In this document: piece after piece, positions 24,568 to 36,014 of the stretch | Position numbering within the stretch: the first letter of the stretch is position 1 | Layout of the letters: the number at the start of each line of letters is the position of its first letter | Source of the DNA: Spinacia oleracea | Lineage: Eukaryota > Streptophyta > Magnoliopsida > Caryophyllales > Amaranthaceae | Length of the DNA stretch: 64,000 bases | Direction: 5' to 3' | Assembly: GCF_020520425.1 (NCBI RefSeq) | Contig: NC_079491.1 | Coordinates: 29,255,449 to 29,319,448 of the forward strand | Position numbers and translations under genes: made by a program | Notes under the pieces: generated by a model | What the model was told of the DNA's origin: nothing | What the model saw: the letters and a program-made list of their open reading frames with translations, nothing else | Database searches by the model: none

Positions 24568-26362
24568 GTTGATAGCTTAAAGATTGTTCAAGGTCGATGT
24601 CATTCAACGATGTATCAATACCCCTACGACTTATGATAACAGGGCTATAGGGATTTCCTTCAATCACGTTTTCTTTTCCCCCAGCTGTCACAATGCGTTG
24701 AATATTAGGTAACTTAATATTCCCCTTCGAAAGTTTAGGGATACTAATATTACCAGAAATATTCTGATTAGCCAGTGGAATCCTAGTTTCCTTATTATTC
24801 CACTTCTCTAACGACACATCCGGGTGAGATAATTCCAAGGGATTATCCTCTCCTTCTTCCAAGTTAACACAATCTTTTTCCGTAACCATAGTTACCATTC
24901 CCCCAGAATTATTCCTTCCCAAATTAGGATCTCCTAGGTTACCACTTGACCTATCCACATCTGCCGCCACCACCTCACCCTGTAGGTTTTGATGGGCCTG
25001 TTTTCCCTCCTTTAATCCAACTCCTTTCCTGTCTAGGACTCCTACTGTTTCCATGAGGGCATCCTCATTAATCTCCACACCTGCATTAGTTTGAACCAAC
25101 GTGGCATTCCTCTCAGCTTGGACCTCTTCCAGTTCCATATCCTCAGTATGAGCCAGCGATGCGAACCTAGACCCACTTGGTCGTTTGTCCTGTTCTACTT
25201 GAACATGTGATCTACCCGCTTCACTTCCTTTTGGGTTTTGCCCACTGTGTCTAGTTTTATCCGTGTTAGCCTGCTTCTTACCTTGCTCAGTTCTATTCCT
25301 TGGCACATACTTTCTAGTTGAACGTTGGACTAACATCCATGCCCCGTACTTATCTGTTAATTCAGGTCTAACTTTGGGTACTTGGCCTCCGTTCCCAGTG
25401 TTATGATTTCCTTCCAGGCAACCTCCCTCACCTACATTACTCACTTCTCCAGATTTGAAAATAGTGCAATTTTCCTCCTTGTGCCCAAGATGTCCACATT
25501 TAAAGCAAATCATCCTCAATCCTTCATATTGAATCCTCCAAACTCTCCCATTCAATCTGAATTTAGACAGTAGGGGTTTAGTCAAATCTACCTCAATGCA
25601 GAATCGGACATATTGACCGCGGTCCATGGACTCCGTATTTCTATCAATCTTGATAACCTTACCAATTCTCGACCCAATTTTATGTAAAAATTGCTTATCG
25701 AAGTACTCCACTGATAACTGTGGTATCCTGACCCAAGCCGTGAGTTTCCTGATTGGTGCTTCATCAGAGACAAAATTGGGTACCCATTTTCGGATCGTCA
25801 GATAGCTTTCTCCAATCATCCATGGCCCTTGTGTCAACACAAATTCGTAATCTGCTAGATTATTAAACCGAACTACATAGTAAGCATGACCAACATCAGT
25901 CAAGGCGATATCACCCTTCAGACTCCATTTTGCCTTAAGTCTTTTCATCAAGACTTCATAACTTAGCCTTCTATCAAACAATTTGATGATTAGGGCATTC
26001 TTCCACGGGTTACGCAGCCTCCTCTTTTCCTCCTTTGTCAGCAATATGGTAGGGCAACCGCCCTCCTCCTCGTCATCACAGTCTAAGGGGATGTCATCAT
26101 CCGATATTGCATCTTCCTCTTCTCCAATTCCTTCAAAAAGGGGATTTACCGCCTTACAAAAACCCTTTGTTGCCTGACTGTATGACACCGGTGGGGTTTC
26201 CTCCACGAATGTATCCATCTCCATGTCCTCTTTCTCCTCTGTATCTCCATGAATACCTCCTCCAATCCCCGATTCTCGCATGTCTCGTTTGAATTTCTTA
26301 TTCGACCTTTGCAAGAGGTCGTTTTCCTCGCTCGATAGGCTTTTCTCTCTTTCGCTCTCCAT
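24512..26362 (-). CDS. L1-type LINE ORF1 protein (DUF4283 and zinc knuckle)
   Basis: This 616-residue ORF1 protein of a plant L1 LINE probably binds LINE RNA. The start is the ATG at 26362 (MESEREKS). An acidic N-terminus is followed by a DUF4283-type region at about 115-200 (NALIIKLFDRRLSYEVL, GPWMIGESYLTIRKW) and a CCHC knuckle near residue 286 (CFKCGHLGHKEENC). A long polar, low-complexity tail follows. The frame is intact, unlike ORF2. It is transcribed away from the neighbouring OTU gene, whose leader starts only about 100 bp to the right. Confidence 0.9.
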   Translation of the reverse strand: MESEREKSLSSEENDLLQRSNKKFKRDMRESGIGGGIHGDTEEKEDMEMDTFVEETPPVSYSQATKGFCKAVNPLFEGIGEEEDAISDDDIPLDCDDEEEGGCPTILLTKEEKRRLRNPWKNALIIKLFDRRLSYEVLMKRLKAKWSLKGDIALTDVGHAYYVVRFNNLADYEFVLTQGPWMIGESYLTIRKWVPNFVSDEAPIRKLTAWVRIPQLSVEYFDKQFLHKIGSRIGKVIKIDRNTESMDRGQYVRFCIEVDLTKPLLSKFRLNGRVWRIQYEGLRMICFKCGHLGHKEENCTIFKSGEVSNVGEGGCLEGNHNTGNGGQVPKVRPELTDKYGAWMLVQRSTRKYVPRNRTEQGKKQANTDKTRHSGQNPKGSEAGRSHVQVEQDKRPSGSRFASLAHTEDMELEEVQAERNATLVQTNAGVEINEDALMETVGVLDRKGVGLKEGKQAHQNLQGEVVAADVDRSSGNLGDPNLGRNNSGGMVTMVTEKDCVNLEEGEDNPLELSHPDVSLEKWNNKETRIPLANQNISGNISIPKLSKGNIKLPNIQRIVTAGGKENVIEGNPYSPVIISRRGIDTSLNDIDLEQSLSYQHEPESSANNTGNQDPTIV

Positions 26363-26475
26363 TGCTTAATTACTTTTTCCTTCCATTATATCTTGGAAAT
26401 TATGCGCGCTAGCGCACGCGCACGGACCAACAACCGGTAGTAAAAAAAAATTATGTTACACAAATAAAAGATAGC
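26363..26475. promoter_or_regulatory. Junction between LINE 5' end and OTU gene promoter
   Basis: Only about 110 bp separates the LINE ORF1 start from the likely 5' end of the host gene. It holds the GC-rich partial palindrome TGCGCGCTAGCGCA (26403-26416) and an A-run. The LINE border cannot be placed because its 3' end and TSD partner lie outside the window. No TATA box was seen. Confidence 0.4.
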
Positions 26476-26557
26476 CGTGCGTTGGACGGTCTTCAAATCT
26501 GGTTCAGATAATTTCAGCAGTTTCTCCACTCGAATAAATAACTTCTGTTTGCCCCAT

Positions 26558-26588
<31 letters not shown>

Positions 26589-27147
26589 CCTACTCTTTCT
26601 CTCTCATCTCTTTTCTCCACTCTTCTCTTACACTCAGCTGTGTCGGATCCTCATATTTTTCCAAGGTCAGATTCTGTGTCTTCTCTTTCTTTCTCGTTCG
26701 ATTCTATGTTGATTAGTTCCATTTTAATTGATTACTTGATTTCATACCACGATTTTTCAATGATTAAATTTTAAAAAAAGTCAAATTAGGGTGTGGGAAA
26801 CTGGGAAAGAGGTAAATAATCGATCATTTTATCTTGATTTTGTATGGGAGAATGATAATTTGTTTGCAGATTAGGGTTTCTTGATTTATAGTTTTTGGAT
26901 TGTTGGGGAAGAAGGTTTCAAGATAATTTGAAAAAGGTCGTCTTGTTTGAAGGGTCTTTGTTGTTTCTTTGTTGCATAATAGGGAAAAGAAAACACTAAA
27001 ATAAATTGGAGGGCCTGGGTCTCATGAGAATTCTCAGGGGAATGCAGAGATCGATTTGCTCAGATAAACACAAGGCAAAGGAACCAGGAGGCATTGGCAT
27101 CTACGTCCCTAAAGTTAGGACCCGGGACAAACCCCACTATTAATCAA
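26476..27147 (+). other. OTU gene 5' leader, probably with one intron
   Basis: A CT-rich, AUG-free stretch with five CGAAAA hexamers (about 26558-26588) ends at a donor-like CCAAG/GTCAG (26665/26666). An acceptor TTTGCAG is at 26863-26869. The following leader has no ATG until 27024. The transcription start and this intron are inferred from splice-like signals, not from a transcript. Confidence 0.5.
27024..27143 (+). CDS. Upstream ORF of the OTU gene (39 aa)
   Basis: If the leader intron is spliced as drawn, this is the first AUG of the messenger. The peptide begins MRILRGMQRSICSDK and ends with a Lys/Arg-rich stretch and TRDKPHY. The TAA lies 4 nt before the main ATG at 27148, in another frame. 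That position would make main-frame translation depend on leaky scanning or reinitiation. Whether the peptide is conserved or translated cannot be judged here. Confidence 0.45.
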   Translation: MRILRGMQRSICSDKHKAKEPGGIGIYVPKVRTRDKPHY

Positions 27148-30100
27148 ATGACCAGGATTTTGGTTCCGCGCGGCTCTTCTGGGAGTTCTTCATCCAACAA
27201 CCAGACACGCACTTCACTTCCCAGCTCTTCAAATCAACCTATTCCTTCCAACCCTAACGTTGTCATCGCTGTTCCTGATGAAGTTCATGAACAAGTTATT
27301 GCCAATGATTTGCCCGAAAATGGTTCAAGTGATGATCAAGGCTTTGATCAGAGTAAAAATGCCGGGGATGATGGTGCCGATGATTTGAAAATTGGGAACA
27401 ACGAGAATCAAGTGGATAACATTAGAGTGTTTAGTGGGCTAAAGGTCACTGACCACAATAGTCATGAGACTGATGCCTTGGCTGGTGATAATTTTCAAAG
27501 TGAAGCCCAGAGCTCACAACCTCCTCCTCCTCCTATTCCGCCTCCAAAACCTTCAGGATCAAACTCTATGTTGAGAAGATTTGTGTCAGGGACTTCAGAT
27601 TCCCCTCGGATTGGACCTTCTAGAAGGCCTGCTGCGTGGCCGGCTCCAGCTCGGACTTCTCCATCAGCATCCAGACCATCCTCACCAAGATCTCATTGTG
27701 AAAGCGAGGGCTACAATAGTGCTGATGAGCAAATCCCTTCCTTTGGATCCTCATATTATGACCTTGTAAGTTCTTTTATATTCCCTTTCAGCATAAGATA
27801 TCTTGTTTGCATACTCTCCTTTGTTGGACTGTGTGAATTACCTTTGTGTAGGATTTTTGAACATTGATAGTTTCTCTTTTACCCTTCGCTACAAAAATGC
27901 ATGTACCCTCTTTTATGACAATGGGTTCCCGCTTTTATAATTATTCTCTTGGTTTCATGTAAATGGAAATATGATTACACCTAATGGTAAGGCAAGTATT
28001 TCTTCCAAGAGTTATCATTGCTTTCAAATATTATTATCCAAGTGAAGCAGTTTCAACACTGATATGTATGTGCATTTGAAGACTAGTTGTGCTTTTGCAT
28101 CTTGTCGGTATATTTACAATAAGGCTCCGTTTGGTAGGGTGTAAAACGTTTTCATGGAAAATGATTTTCCTCTTTTCAATCATTTTTCAGGGATGAAAAA
28201 CAATTTTCTACAACTCTCAATAGTGGAAAATTCTTTTCCATTTGAAAGTGAGGGAAACCACTTTTCCTCCTTTCCTCCACCTCTCTTTCTTCCCCCTCAA
28301 TCTTCACCGTCTTCTTCCATTTTCTTTTAAGGAACCAAACAAAGGAAAATTAGTGTGGAATTGTGTTTTCCCTTGGAAAATGTGTTCCATGGAAAATCAT
28401 TTTGCACTAAAAACGCTTTACACCGAACCAAACGGAGCCTAAATGAAAATGCATGGTTTGAAACCATATCTGCAACAGAATGTTGTTCACCTGTGACATT
28501 TACGGATTTGCCAGTAAAGTTGGGGAAAACATGATTGTTTGTTATTATCCCATGTCAGGGGAAATTAAAATTGCTCCACTTGGCTCCAAATTTTGATTGA
28601 AAGGCTTGATGTGATTAAGTTGGACCCTAATAAAGTTGCAAATTTGCTGCAGGAATGAACTTTTACACTTAACTTCTCCTCTTATTCTCTAGCCTTCTTG
28701 TTCTTATATCAGATTTTTTTGGTTTGCTGATTGATCCCAAAAAATCTTGAATATAGAAATTCTCTAATGCGATATAAGGAAAGAACACAACAGTAGGCTG
28801 GTAAAAGGTGGTGTTTTTATTTCTACTTCTGCTCATAGAGGCTACACTTGGCTGTTAAGTTAGGATTCCTTCTCCTATGAACATCTTCATTGGGTATTCC
28901 TCCCGTTTCCAGTTTCTGGTAAAATATTTATATGTTTAGGAGAAGCCTTTGACTCCCATATCCAATCTACTATTCAAGCTATTTGAAATACTTTCAGACT
29001 GAGAAGTGAGAACATGGTTATCATTTCATATCATCATCACATTCAGGGTTCACTTTAGTTGTTAAAAGCTATCGTGATACCTTTTTTCAATCATCTGCCA
29101 GTCTCGAGAAATAAGAACTTTGAATTATATGATTTCTGTTCCTTGGAGTGACTTTATGGATTACATGTCCTTGAGAAAAACTAAATTAGAAACTAAGCTT
29201 CAAAGATAATTCTCAGACACATCATATCAAAGGAGGACCATTGAACCATTTTTCACCCTCAATCCAATAAATGTCATATTATAGCTTCAAGGGTGACAAG
29301 ATGAAAATCTGAAACTCTAACCACATACCTAAGAGGAAACCTTACCCCCCAACCCAACTTATCAACTCCTTATTTTTCCTTAGCAACATTTTCAAGATGG
29401 CTTCACCATTCCTTCAGAAAAAAGGGGAAAAATGGCTTTTTCATTAGTGGCAAACTCCTAGAGCTTATTTATTTATTTTTCTTGAGAGCTTCAATCTTGA
29501 CACTGAGATCTTATTCTAAGAGGCAAGAGCCCCTACTCTTTTTTCGGTTACAAATCTCATACTGAATAACCAAACAAACTCTCCTCTTGTGATCATGATT
29601 GGGCCACAAAATATTGTCTCTTGATTTTTCCCAAACGTGTAGCAGTTTTAGGATGGTGAATATTTACAAAGTGAACGGGAAAAATAGACAGCGTACCCAA
29701 CATGATTTTTTTCCCTCCTTTTTCAATGTATATATATATATATATTTTTTTTTTCCTTTCTGTTTTCTATTTTCTTTGCAAGCTTCTGTCTTTTCTATTT
29801 TTATTTTTATTATTTTTTCAAAACATATGTGCGCATCTTCTTTAAACCGGCCTATCTTATTTTCTTGTTCCCTATTTTCCGTGCTTCTTACCGTCACTTT
29901 CACTCTCTCATTTTGTGTATTTTCTCAAACCTTTTATCTTTTTTTACTTGACGTTCTGCGGACGGTTCCTTATGACGGTTCATGTAAGCCAACCCCAATG
30001 ATTTTGGAAAAAAGACTTGGTTGTTGTTTTACCCTTCAATTAGGTCAACCTTCCAACTAAAATCGGAGCTCTTTTTTGAAATTGCCTTTACCTCAAAATT

Positions 30101-33100
30101 CAACAAATTTCATCACAACTACTTTTCAAATTCCTTTAGTTAGGTCGCTAAATCCCCCCCGTTTTCTTTAAGTGACACTTTGACCCCACATAGTTTTAGG
30201 AGGTTTGAGTTGAATTTAATAAACTAATATGTAGTGGAACTGTTAGATAATTATGTATTTTAGGAAACTAAAAGTGGGTGAACTATTTATTGTAAGAAAA
30301 AGATGGTGTGAGTAAGTTAGGAGACCATGGGATTTGTAATGTAGAAGCTTACCAAGAAAAGGATTTGTAACACTTAAAAAAAACAGCCGCTTTTGGTAAG
30401 TGTTACACTTCAAAAATAAAACGGAGGGAGGATAATCAAGCATTTCTCATGGAATAAACAGTGGGCTTCTCGACAAGGAGAATTAACAACGACGACCTTT
30501 AAAACCAATAAACTATAAGAATCATCAATTACCTTTTTCTTCGTCAGAATGCCTGGTTGGGGAGATGTCCTTACTCCTGATGACCTAATTTCCTTACATC
30601 CAGTTTGGCATGGGCCATGTTTACGACTTACTAGAAGAAGGGAGCCAATGCTTTACTTATTTGGTTCAATTATGTTTGTGTTCACGCAGATAATTGGTGT
30701 CCTCGATAAGTCGATAGGGGTTTGGTTTGTATTCGAACTTTGAACTGAGACATTTTATTGCCATCTGTTGAGAGTTCCGATGATATGCAATTGATACCTT
30801 CCTGATATTGGCAGTAGTGAGGATAGTTTTCAATGAATTTCTTAAGAGCTATTTTACTGTTTGAACTGAAATTTTACTTTTGGTGACTACTAGTTTCCCT
30901 ATCTAATAAAAACCTACAGTTTCTTGTCAGTTTTAAGAGTGCATATGGTGTGCAGAATTGCAGATGGTATCTGCCAGATATCATCAGTGCCGATGGTAGT
31001 GTTCTTCAATGGATTTCCGGAGAGCACTTGTATTTGGTTTATTTTTGGATTTGTTAGTCCCTATTACAAGAGCCTGATTTTTTTTTTTATCCCTTTGATT
31101 GCTTATGATGCTTTGTTTGTCAAATGTCAAGTTGCTTTTGAAGAATGGGAAACTGATTTTTTGGTCTCTTTTTCATATGTTGTCTCTATTACAGGAGAGA
31201 GAGCGGCAGTTTGAGATTGATATTAGACGTGCTAAAGGTTTGGAAGTTAAGAGGATGCAAGAAGATGGTAATTGTCTATTTAGGGCTGTTGCAGATCAAG
31301 TCTATGGGGATTCGGAGGCATATGATTTGATCAGGCAGATGTGTATAGATTATATGGTAGGGGCTTTACGCATTTATATTTTATTTTTGCTTACTCGCTG
31401 GGGAATGGATGTATTAGAATGTTCATGTGTTCATACCCTGTAATCTTGTGGATATTATAGCAGTTGCATTCTGTGGGGAAATCTTATTTTCTCTATTGTT
31501 TTGTCATTTCGTATTAGTCATCAAGGTAGATGGTGAAATGGTTGGGTCTTCTTTCTGTGCATTGATCATGATGTCACCCACCATTGTCAGATAGAAGGCT
31601 GAACTCTTCTTTTTTTAGGGTGGCCAAGTAGATCTTTTGGGTGGTGGGAGGGTGGGGGGTGGATTAGCATATTGACTACAATTTCTTTTATCTCCCCTAG
31701 CTCTCCCTGGCTGCCATGCAGCTCACAGTTGCACTTCAGTGGTTATGGTAATTCTGATTTCTTCACATTCACTACTTCCCTTTCTCTTCTGTATGCAGGA
31801 GCGCGAGAGAGATCATTTCTCACAGTTTATTACAGAAGGCTTTACATCTTATTGTAAGAGGAAACGACGGGACAAGGTGAGCACCGTAATTCTAGGCATA
31901 TTTGCCATTGTCTCTTAAAGTCGTGTAAAAAAATTGTTTTGACATTTCCTATACATGTGCTCTTCCCCTCCTCTCCCCTCCGCCTTCTTTCAAACATGCC
32001 AATTTTAATCATATAGACAACGATGTTTAATTCATCCAATGAGCCACCACCTCTCCCCTCTTCTTTTTCCACACTGCCATCTATCTTCTCCAAGTTTGTG
32101 CTGGAGAAATTTTATCTATGGTCGTCTAATTAGCCAACTGAAGTTTTAGATTTGAAACATTAATGCCCAATAGATTTAAAGCAGATTGGAGAAATAAGGT
32201 ATCACCTTATCAAGGATCCTTTTTTTGTTGGTGGTTGCTGCGGTGATAACATGTTTTTTTTGGTCCTTTTCTGTTTTTGCTGGTTGATGCGGTGGCTTGT
32301 TGGGGGAATGGTGGTAGTAGTCTGGGCAGGTAGAGAAAGGGAAAGATGTAGTGAGGAGGAAGGGAAGCATTAGTGGCAGAAGGATGGGGAAGGCTGGCAG
32401 GTGGTGGAGTGGTATACTGGTAAGGGGGTTAAAAAGGCTTTTCGTATTTAATTTATTGACTACATTTGTTTCCAGAGGTGAGGGTTTGAAGCAATCCACC
32501 TCCGCCATATTAGAGAACAGTGAACAAATGCCCCATTTGTCTCTTTTGCATCTTTTGCAGTGTGCTGGAATTTTGTTTCATAAGAATGTTTCATGGTAGT
32601 TTCCTAATGCAACACAGTCTTACAATTATAATACTTCGTCATAGTTATTGAAAGAAGTAATTGACCTCCTAGCACTGTAAACATTTATGAAAGGTTTTTC
32701 ACGTGTGCAGAACAAGTCATTTGGAGTTTGACCAGTATTTGGAGTTCTGGTGTGAATATCCTATTCGTTTGCCTTGGATGACGTTTCTTTTATCTTCTTG
32801 CTGGCAGGTTTATGGAAACAATGTGGAGATCCAAGCCTTATCAGAGATGTATAATAGACCCATTCATATATACTCTTATAGCACAGGTCAGGGCCATCAT
32901 TTGATCATGTGTTTGATTCTGTGATGTTAGATTCTCTTATGCCCTTTCATCTTTTTGGTGTCTGTACTTTCCCAATGCAGAGCCTATTAACATATTTCAT
33001 GGGAACTATGACTCTGATGTGCCTCCAATCCGGCTAAGTTATCATCATGGTAACCATTATAATTCACTTGTGGATCCCCGACGATTGAGTGTTGGGGCAG

Positions 33101-35628
33101 GGCTTGGATTCAGCTGTCTTCGGGGGGTAAGAGCTCATTTAGTCGTGTTTTCATCTCTTAGTTTGTTTGTTAGGGGAGTATGTAGCTGCTAATTGATTCA
33201 ATGTTTAGTACTTCATACTTTATTCAGTTGGGAATCTTGGGACTTGGGAGTTGTCTGTATCTTTCTAGCTATAATGCTTAGATTCTAGCATGGACCCGAG
33301 ATTCGGACATGGGAAATTTCTGAAGTGCCCGAATTTCAGATATGCAGTTGGGGATATGTCAACTGAAACTAATAATTAATGTATGATTTATTAGAAGTTT
33401 CTATTTAATTCGTTTTGCTTCAAAATTTATTATAGTTAAATAGGAATATTTGTTAATTACAATGCAATACTCTGATTTTTTTTAAAAGGAAATGAAAGTA
33501 AAATCTGTACGAGAAAAGACAAAGAGTTAAAGAAGGGTTATCAACAATTTCCCACATCAATACAGACCTTTTTAGAGAGAGAGAGAGAGAGTGCAGTCAC
33601 GTTTTTTCTAATTTCTTACCTAGTTACCTCACGGCGAAGAACAGAAAATAGTAAACAGAGAACTGGGTATTGCCATACTGGAGTGATATCGCAGCAGATG
33701 AATTTTTTTTAAAAAAAAAAACAAGCCTCACTGTTGACCCAGAAGACCACCGGTGAGTTTGTGGTTCATGTTGTGGAAAAAGTAACCAAAGAGGTGATGA
33801 TTATTCAATTTCTTTTACTGTGTTTTTATTATGGTGGAGAAGAGAAGAGAAGAGAAATGTCTATTTTGTTTTTTTTTTAGTTGGACCCTATCCCGTTTAT
33901 GTACCTCCTGGGTGTACTGTATCAACATGGTATTTCAGTCTTCAGGAGTGGTGAGTCTGAGCATGAGAACTTGTTAGTGTGATTCCCTGACAGTTGGCAT
34001 GCATATATTTCATTCCACCTTTTAGAAGGCTGTCGTTTCCACAATCTGTTGACAGGCTGTTCGCTGTTAATGAATGGTACTGCGTAGTAATTACAATGTG
34101 TTATACGAATGTTGTAAGGAAAGTCCCTTGTCCATAGTAATGCTTACACCAAAATCTCTGCTTTATTTTATTAATCTCAATAACTATCAGCTCAAGGCGC
34201 ACTAAGGCGATAGTGGTCTTGCTGCCCCTAGGCGTGTCTTGGACACGGTTCTGTGTTCCTCATTGAAGTGCGGCGCACTGTTTAAACATTGTTAAAAAAC
34301 TGACTGATGGATGCCTTGGGTGCATCTTTGGTGCGCCTCTGTGATTGCGCCTAGAACAAACGAAGCGCTATGCCTCAATCCCCTAATTGGTCAGGCACAC
34401 CTTTTTCATACGCTGATATCAATTTCCACTTTAGAGGGGATGTGGAGTCATGAAGAAACACCTGTGTTTGGGGACGAGGCTTAGTTACCATGGACATTGT
34501 CATTAGACTTCCTTTACATAATTACGTATAAATAAATTACGGGTGCATCATTTATTAGTACCACCTACCAATTGGCCACTGAAAATCATACTGCTCACTG
34601 TGTTTAAAAGCAAAGTGTTTCTAAGATGGATCTTATATTCCCCCCCCCCCCCCCCCCCCCCTCCCTTCCATAGCTACTGTTTATGTTGAAATGCAACTGC
34701 GCAGAAGTGTAACTTATAATTAAGGCATAGTGATTTATGCTTTTGTGAATTTTAATATATCTTCTTTCTGCCTTCCAGAGAAATGTGGACAAGGATCAGG
34801 TAAAAGCTGCCATAAAAGCTCAACAAGACCAACAGATAGATAATGTTGGTATCATACTATCTTCTTCGCGTGTCTTTTGCTTTTCCTGGTAAAACAGAGT
34901 AAAAATCTGATACCTTGATCTTTCTGTACAGGCACTCCTGGCTGAAGGACGATTTTATTCCGACCTAGAGCTCACAGAAAAAGAAATTGAACGTACGGTA
35001 ATGGAAGCTTCTCGGGCTGAATATCTAGCTGGAAACAAATCGAAGCAACATGTTGGTCTAAGAGGATCCTCGACATCTATTGCAGAACCATCATCCTCTG
35101 GAGCCAGTAAGCCATTGTCTTTGTCTAGGCCTCCTGGGTAATTTCTATGTGTTGCATTTTTTAAACAATTAGGAAAGCGAACACTTGCTTTGTACTACAT
35201 TGTGTTTGTTTATGCAATTTGAATAGATACTTATCTGTGTCTGGAGTGGACTCTGAAGTTGTTAATGTAATCTCAGCATGTACAGTACATCATCTCTCTC
35301 ATAGACATTTACCTCTTCCTGGCTCCTTATGATGTTCTCAGGGACTGTTGCAATCTTAGCATGTAGCACATTTCGTATTTTGGTGGTGGTTGGCTAATAT
35401 ATTTCTGAACAATGGGAAACAGGGCCATCAGACGGTGAGACCGAAAAAGAAAGTGGTTCGCCTGATGCAATGCTGAGCAGCAGCATGCGGGTGGTGCTGA
35501 CAATGGGATTCGGCTACCTCCAGGTTATTGAGGCCTACAGTGTATTTGGGGATGATGTTGATTCTATGGTTTGTTACCTGTTAGAGACCAGCGGTAGCAG
35601 CAGGCGCAAAGGGAAGGCTACTGAATGA
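27148..35628 (+). CDS. OTLD1: OTU-domain deubiquitinase, OTLD1-like (8 coding exons, 509 aa)
   Basis: This is an OTU-family cysteine protease that removes ubiquitin. In Arabidopsis OTLD1 acts on histone H2B as a chromatin regulator; the role here is inferred by resemblance. Exons by splice signals and frame: 27148-27765, 31195-31356, 31799-31876, 32808-32886, 32981-33126, 34779-34844, 34932-35106, 35423-35628. All introns are GT-AG and the frame is open throughout. The start is MTRILVPRGSSG at 27148; codons further upstream have no ATG. Exon 1 encodes a Ser/Pro-rich disordered region with PPPPPIPPPKP. The OTU core has catalytic Cys 233 (DGNCLFRA) and His about 338 (HHGNHYNSL). Then come KAAIKAQQDQQ, EKEIERTVMEASRAEYL and a UBA-like end (MGFGYLQVIEAYSVFGDD), closing RRKGKATE. 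Length fits the family (about 505). It is the only intact host gene seen. Confidence 0.88.
28123..28439. mobile_element. Tourist-like (PIF/Harbinger) MITE in intron 1
   Basis: Terminal inverted repeats GGCTCCGTTTGGT and ACCAAACGGAGCC bound a 317-bp element with 3-bp TSD TAA (28120-28122 and 28440-28442). The arms pair further inward (GTGTAAAACG with CGCTTTACAC). It has no coding capacity. Confidence 0.85.
30151..30432. mobile_element. Stowaway-like (Tc1/mariner) MITE in intron 1
   Basis: The left end CCCCCCCGTTTTCTTTAAG pairs imperfectly with the right end AATAAAACGGAGGGAGG, the style of Stowaway ends (CTCCCTCCGTTT). It is flanked by TA on both sides (30149-30150 and 30433-30434), and its length is about 280 bp. 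The inverted repeats have diverged. Confidence 0.65.
31877..32807 (+). other. OTU gene intron 3
   Basis: A 931-bp GT-AG intron between ERERDHF...RRDK and VYGNNVE. It is T-rich to purine-rich noncoding sequence. I see no element with clear ends in it. Confidence 0.7.
33127..34778 (+). other. OTU gene intron 5 with simple repeats
   Basis: A 1652-bp GT-AG intron. It contains a GA microsatellite (about 33574-33591), an A-run near 33710 and a run of 22 consecutive C (34640-34661) followed by CTCCC. No coding sequence is recognised. Confidence 0.7.
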
Positions 35629-36005
35629 GCCAGTGCGAATGTTTTTGATGTATTTGATTGAATTCGCGTTTGTGAGCTTAGGATCTGAAGTTTGACTAGT
35701 TAAATCTAGCCTTTTTTCCAAATTTGATGTGCTGTTGTTATATCAGATATTATCAACATAACTATTTTGGGCCAGTTTGTCTTGATTCTGGCCTTTAGTA
35801 AATATTACTCTGTACTGTGTAGAATTCATCTATAACAAATACTCCTCCAGTCTTACTTGCCCTATTTTGACCAAAAAGCTCAAGTAAAAACCGCTAATGT
35901 TATTGTCCACGTGGCAGGTTGCAACCTAACAAGAAAACTTTCCCACCAAAATCTAAAGCTGGTATCATTAATCTCTATTTTTGGATTATTTTTGTTAAAG
36001 TGGGT
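35629..36005 (+). other. OTU gene 3' UTR and flank
   Basis: T-rich sequence after the TGA that should hold the 3' UTR. The poly(A) site is not defined by a clear AATAAA. From 35843 the sequence CTCCTCCAGTCTTACTTG resembles one end of a Stowaway MITE, but no partner end was found before the foldback element. Confidence 0.5.
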
Positions 36006-36014
36006 TAGAATATA

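Larger units (their letters stand above)
27766..31194 (+). other. OTU gene intron 1 (3.4 kb)
   Basis: A large GT-AG intron carrying a Tourist-like MITE (28123-28439) and a Stowaway-like MITE (30151-30432). Apart from those I see AT-rich noncoding sequence, including a T-rich tract and a TA repeat near 29729-29743. No other gene is supported. Confidence 0.7.

Noticed and set aside
27094..27147. N-terminal extension of the OTU protein upstream of 27148
   Set aside because: The apparent start codon at 27094 is TTG. The first in-frame ATG is 27148, and the protein from there matches the family N-terminus (MTRIL).
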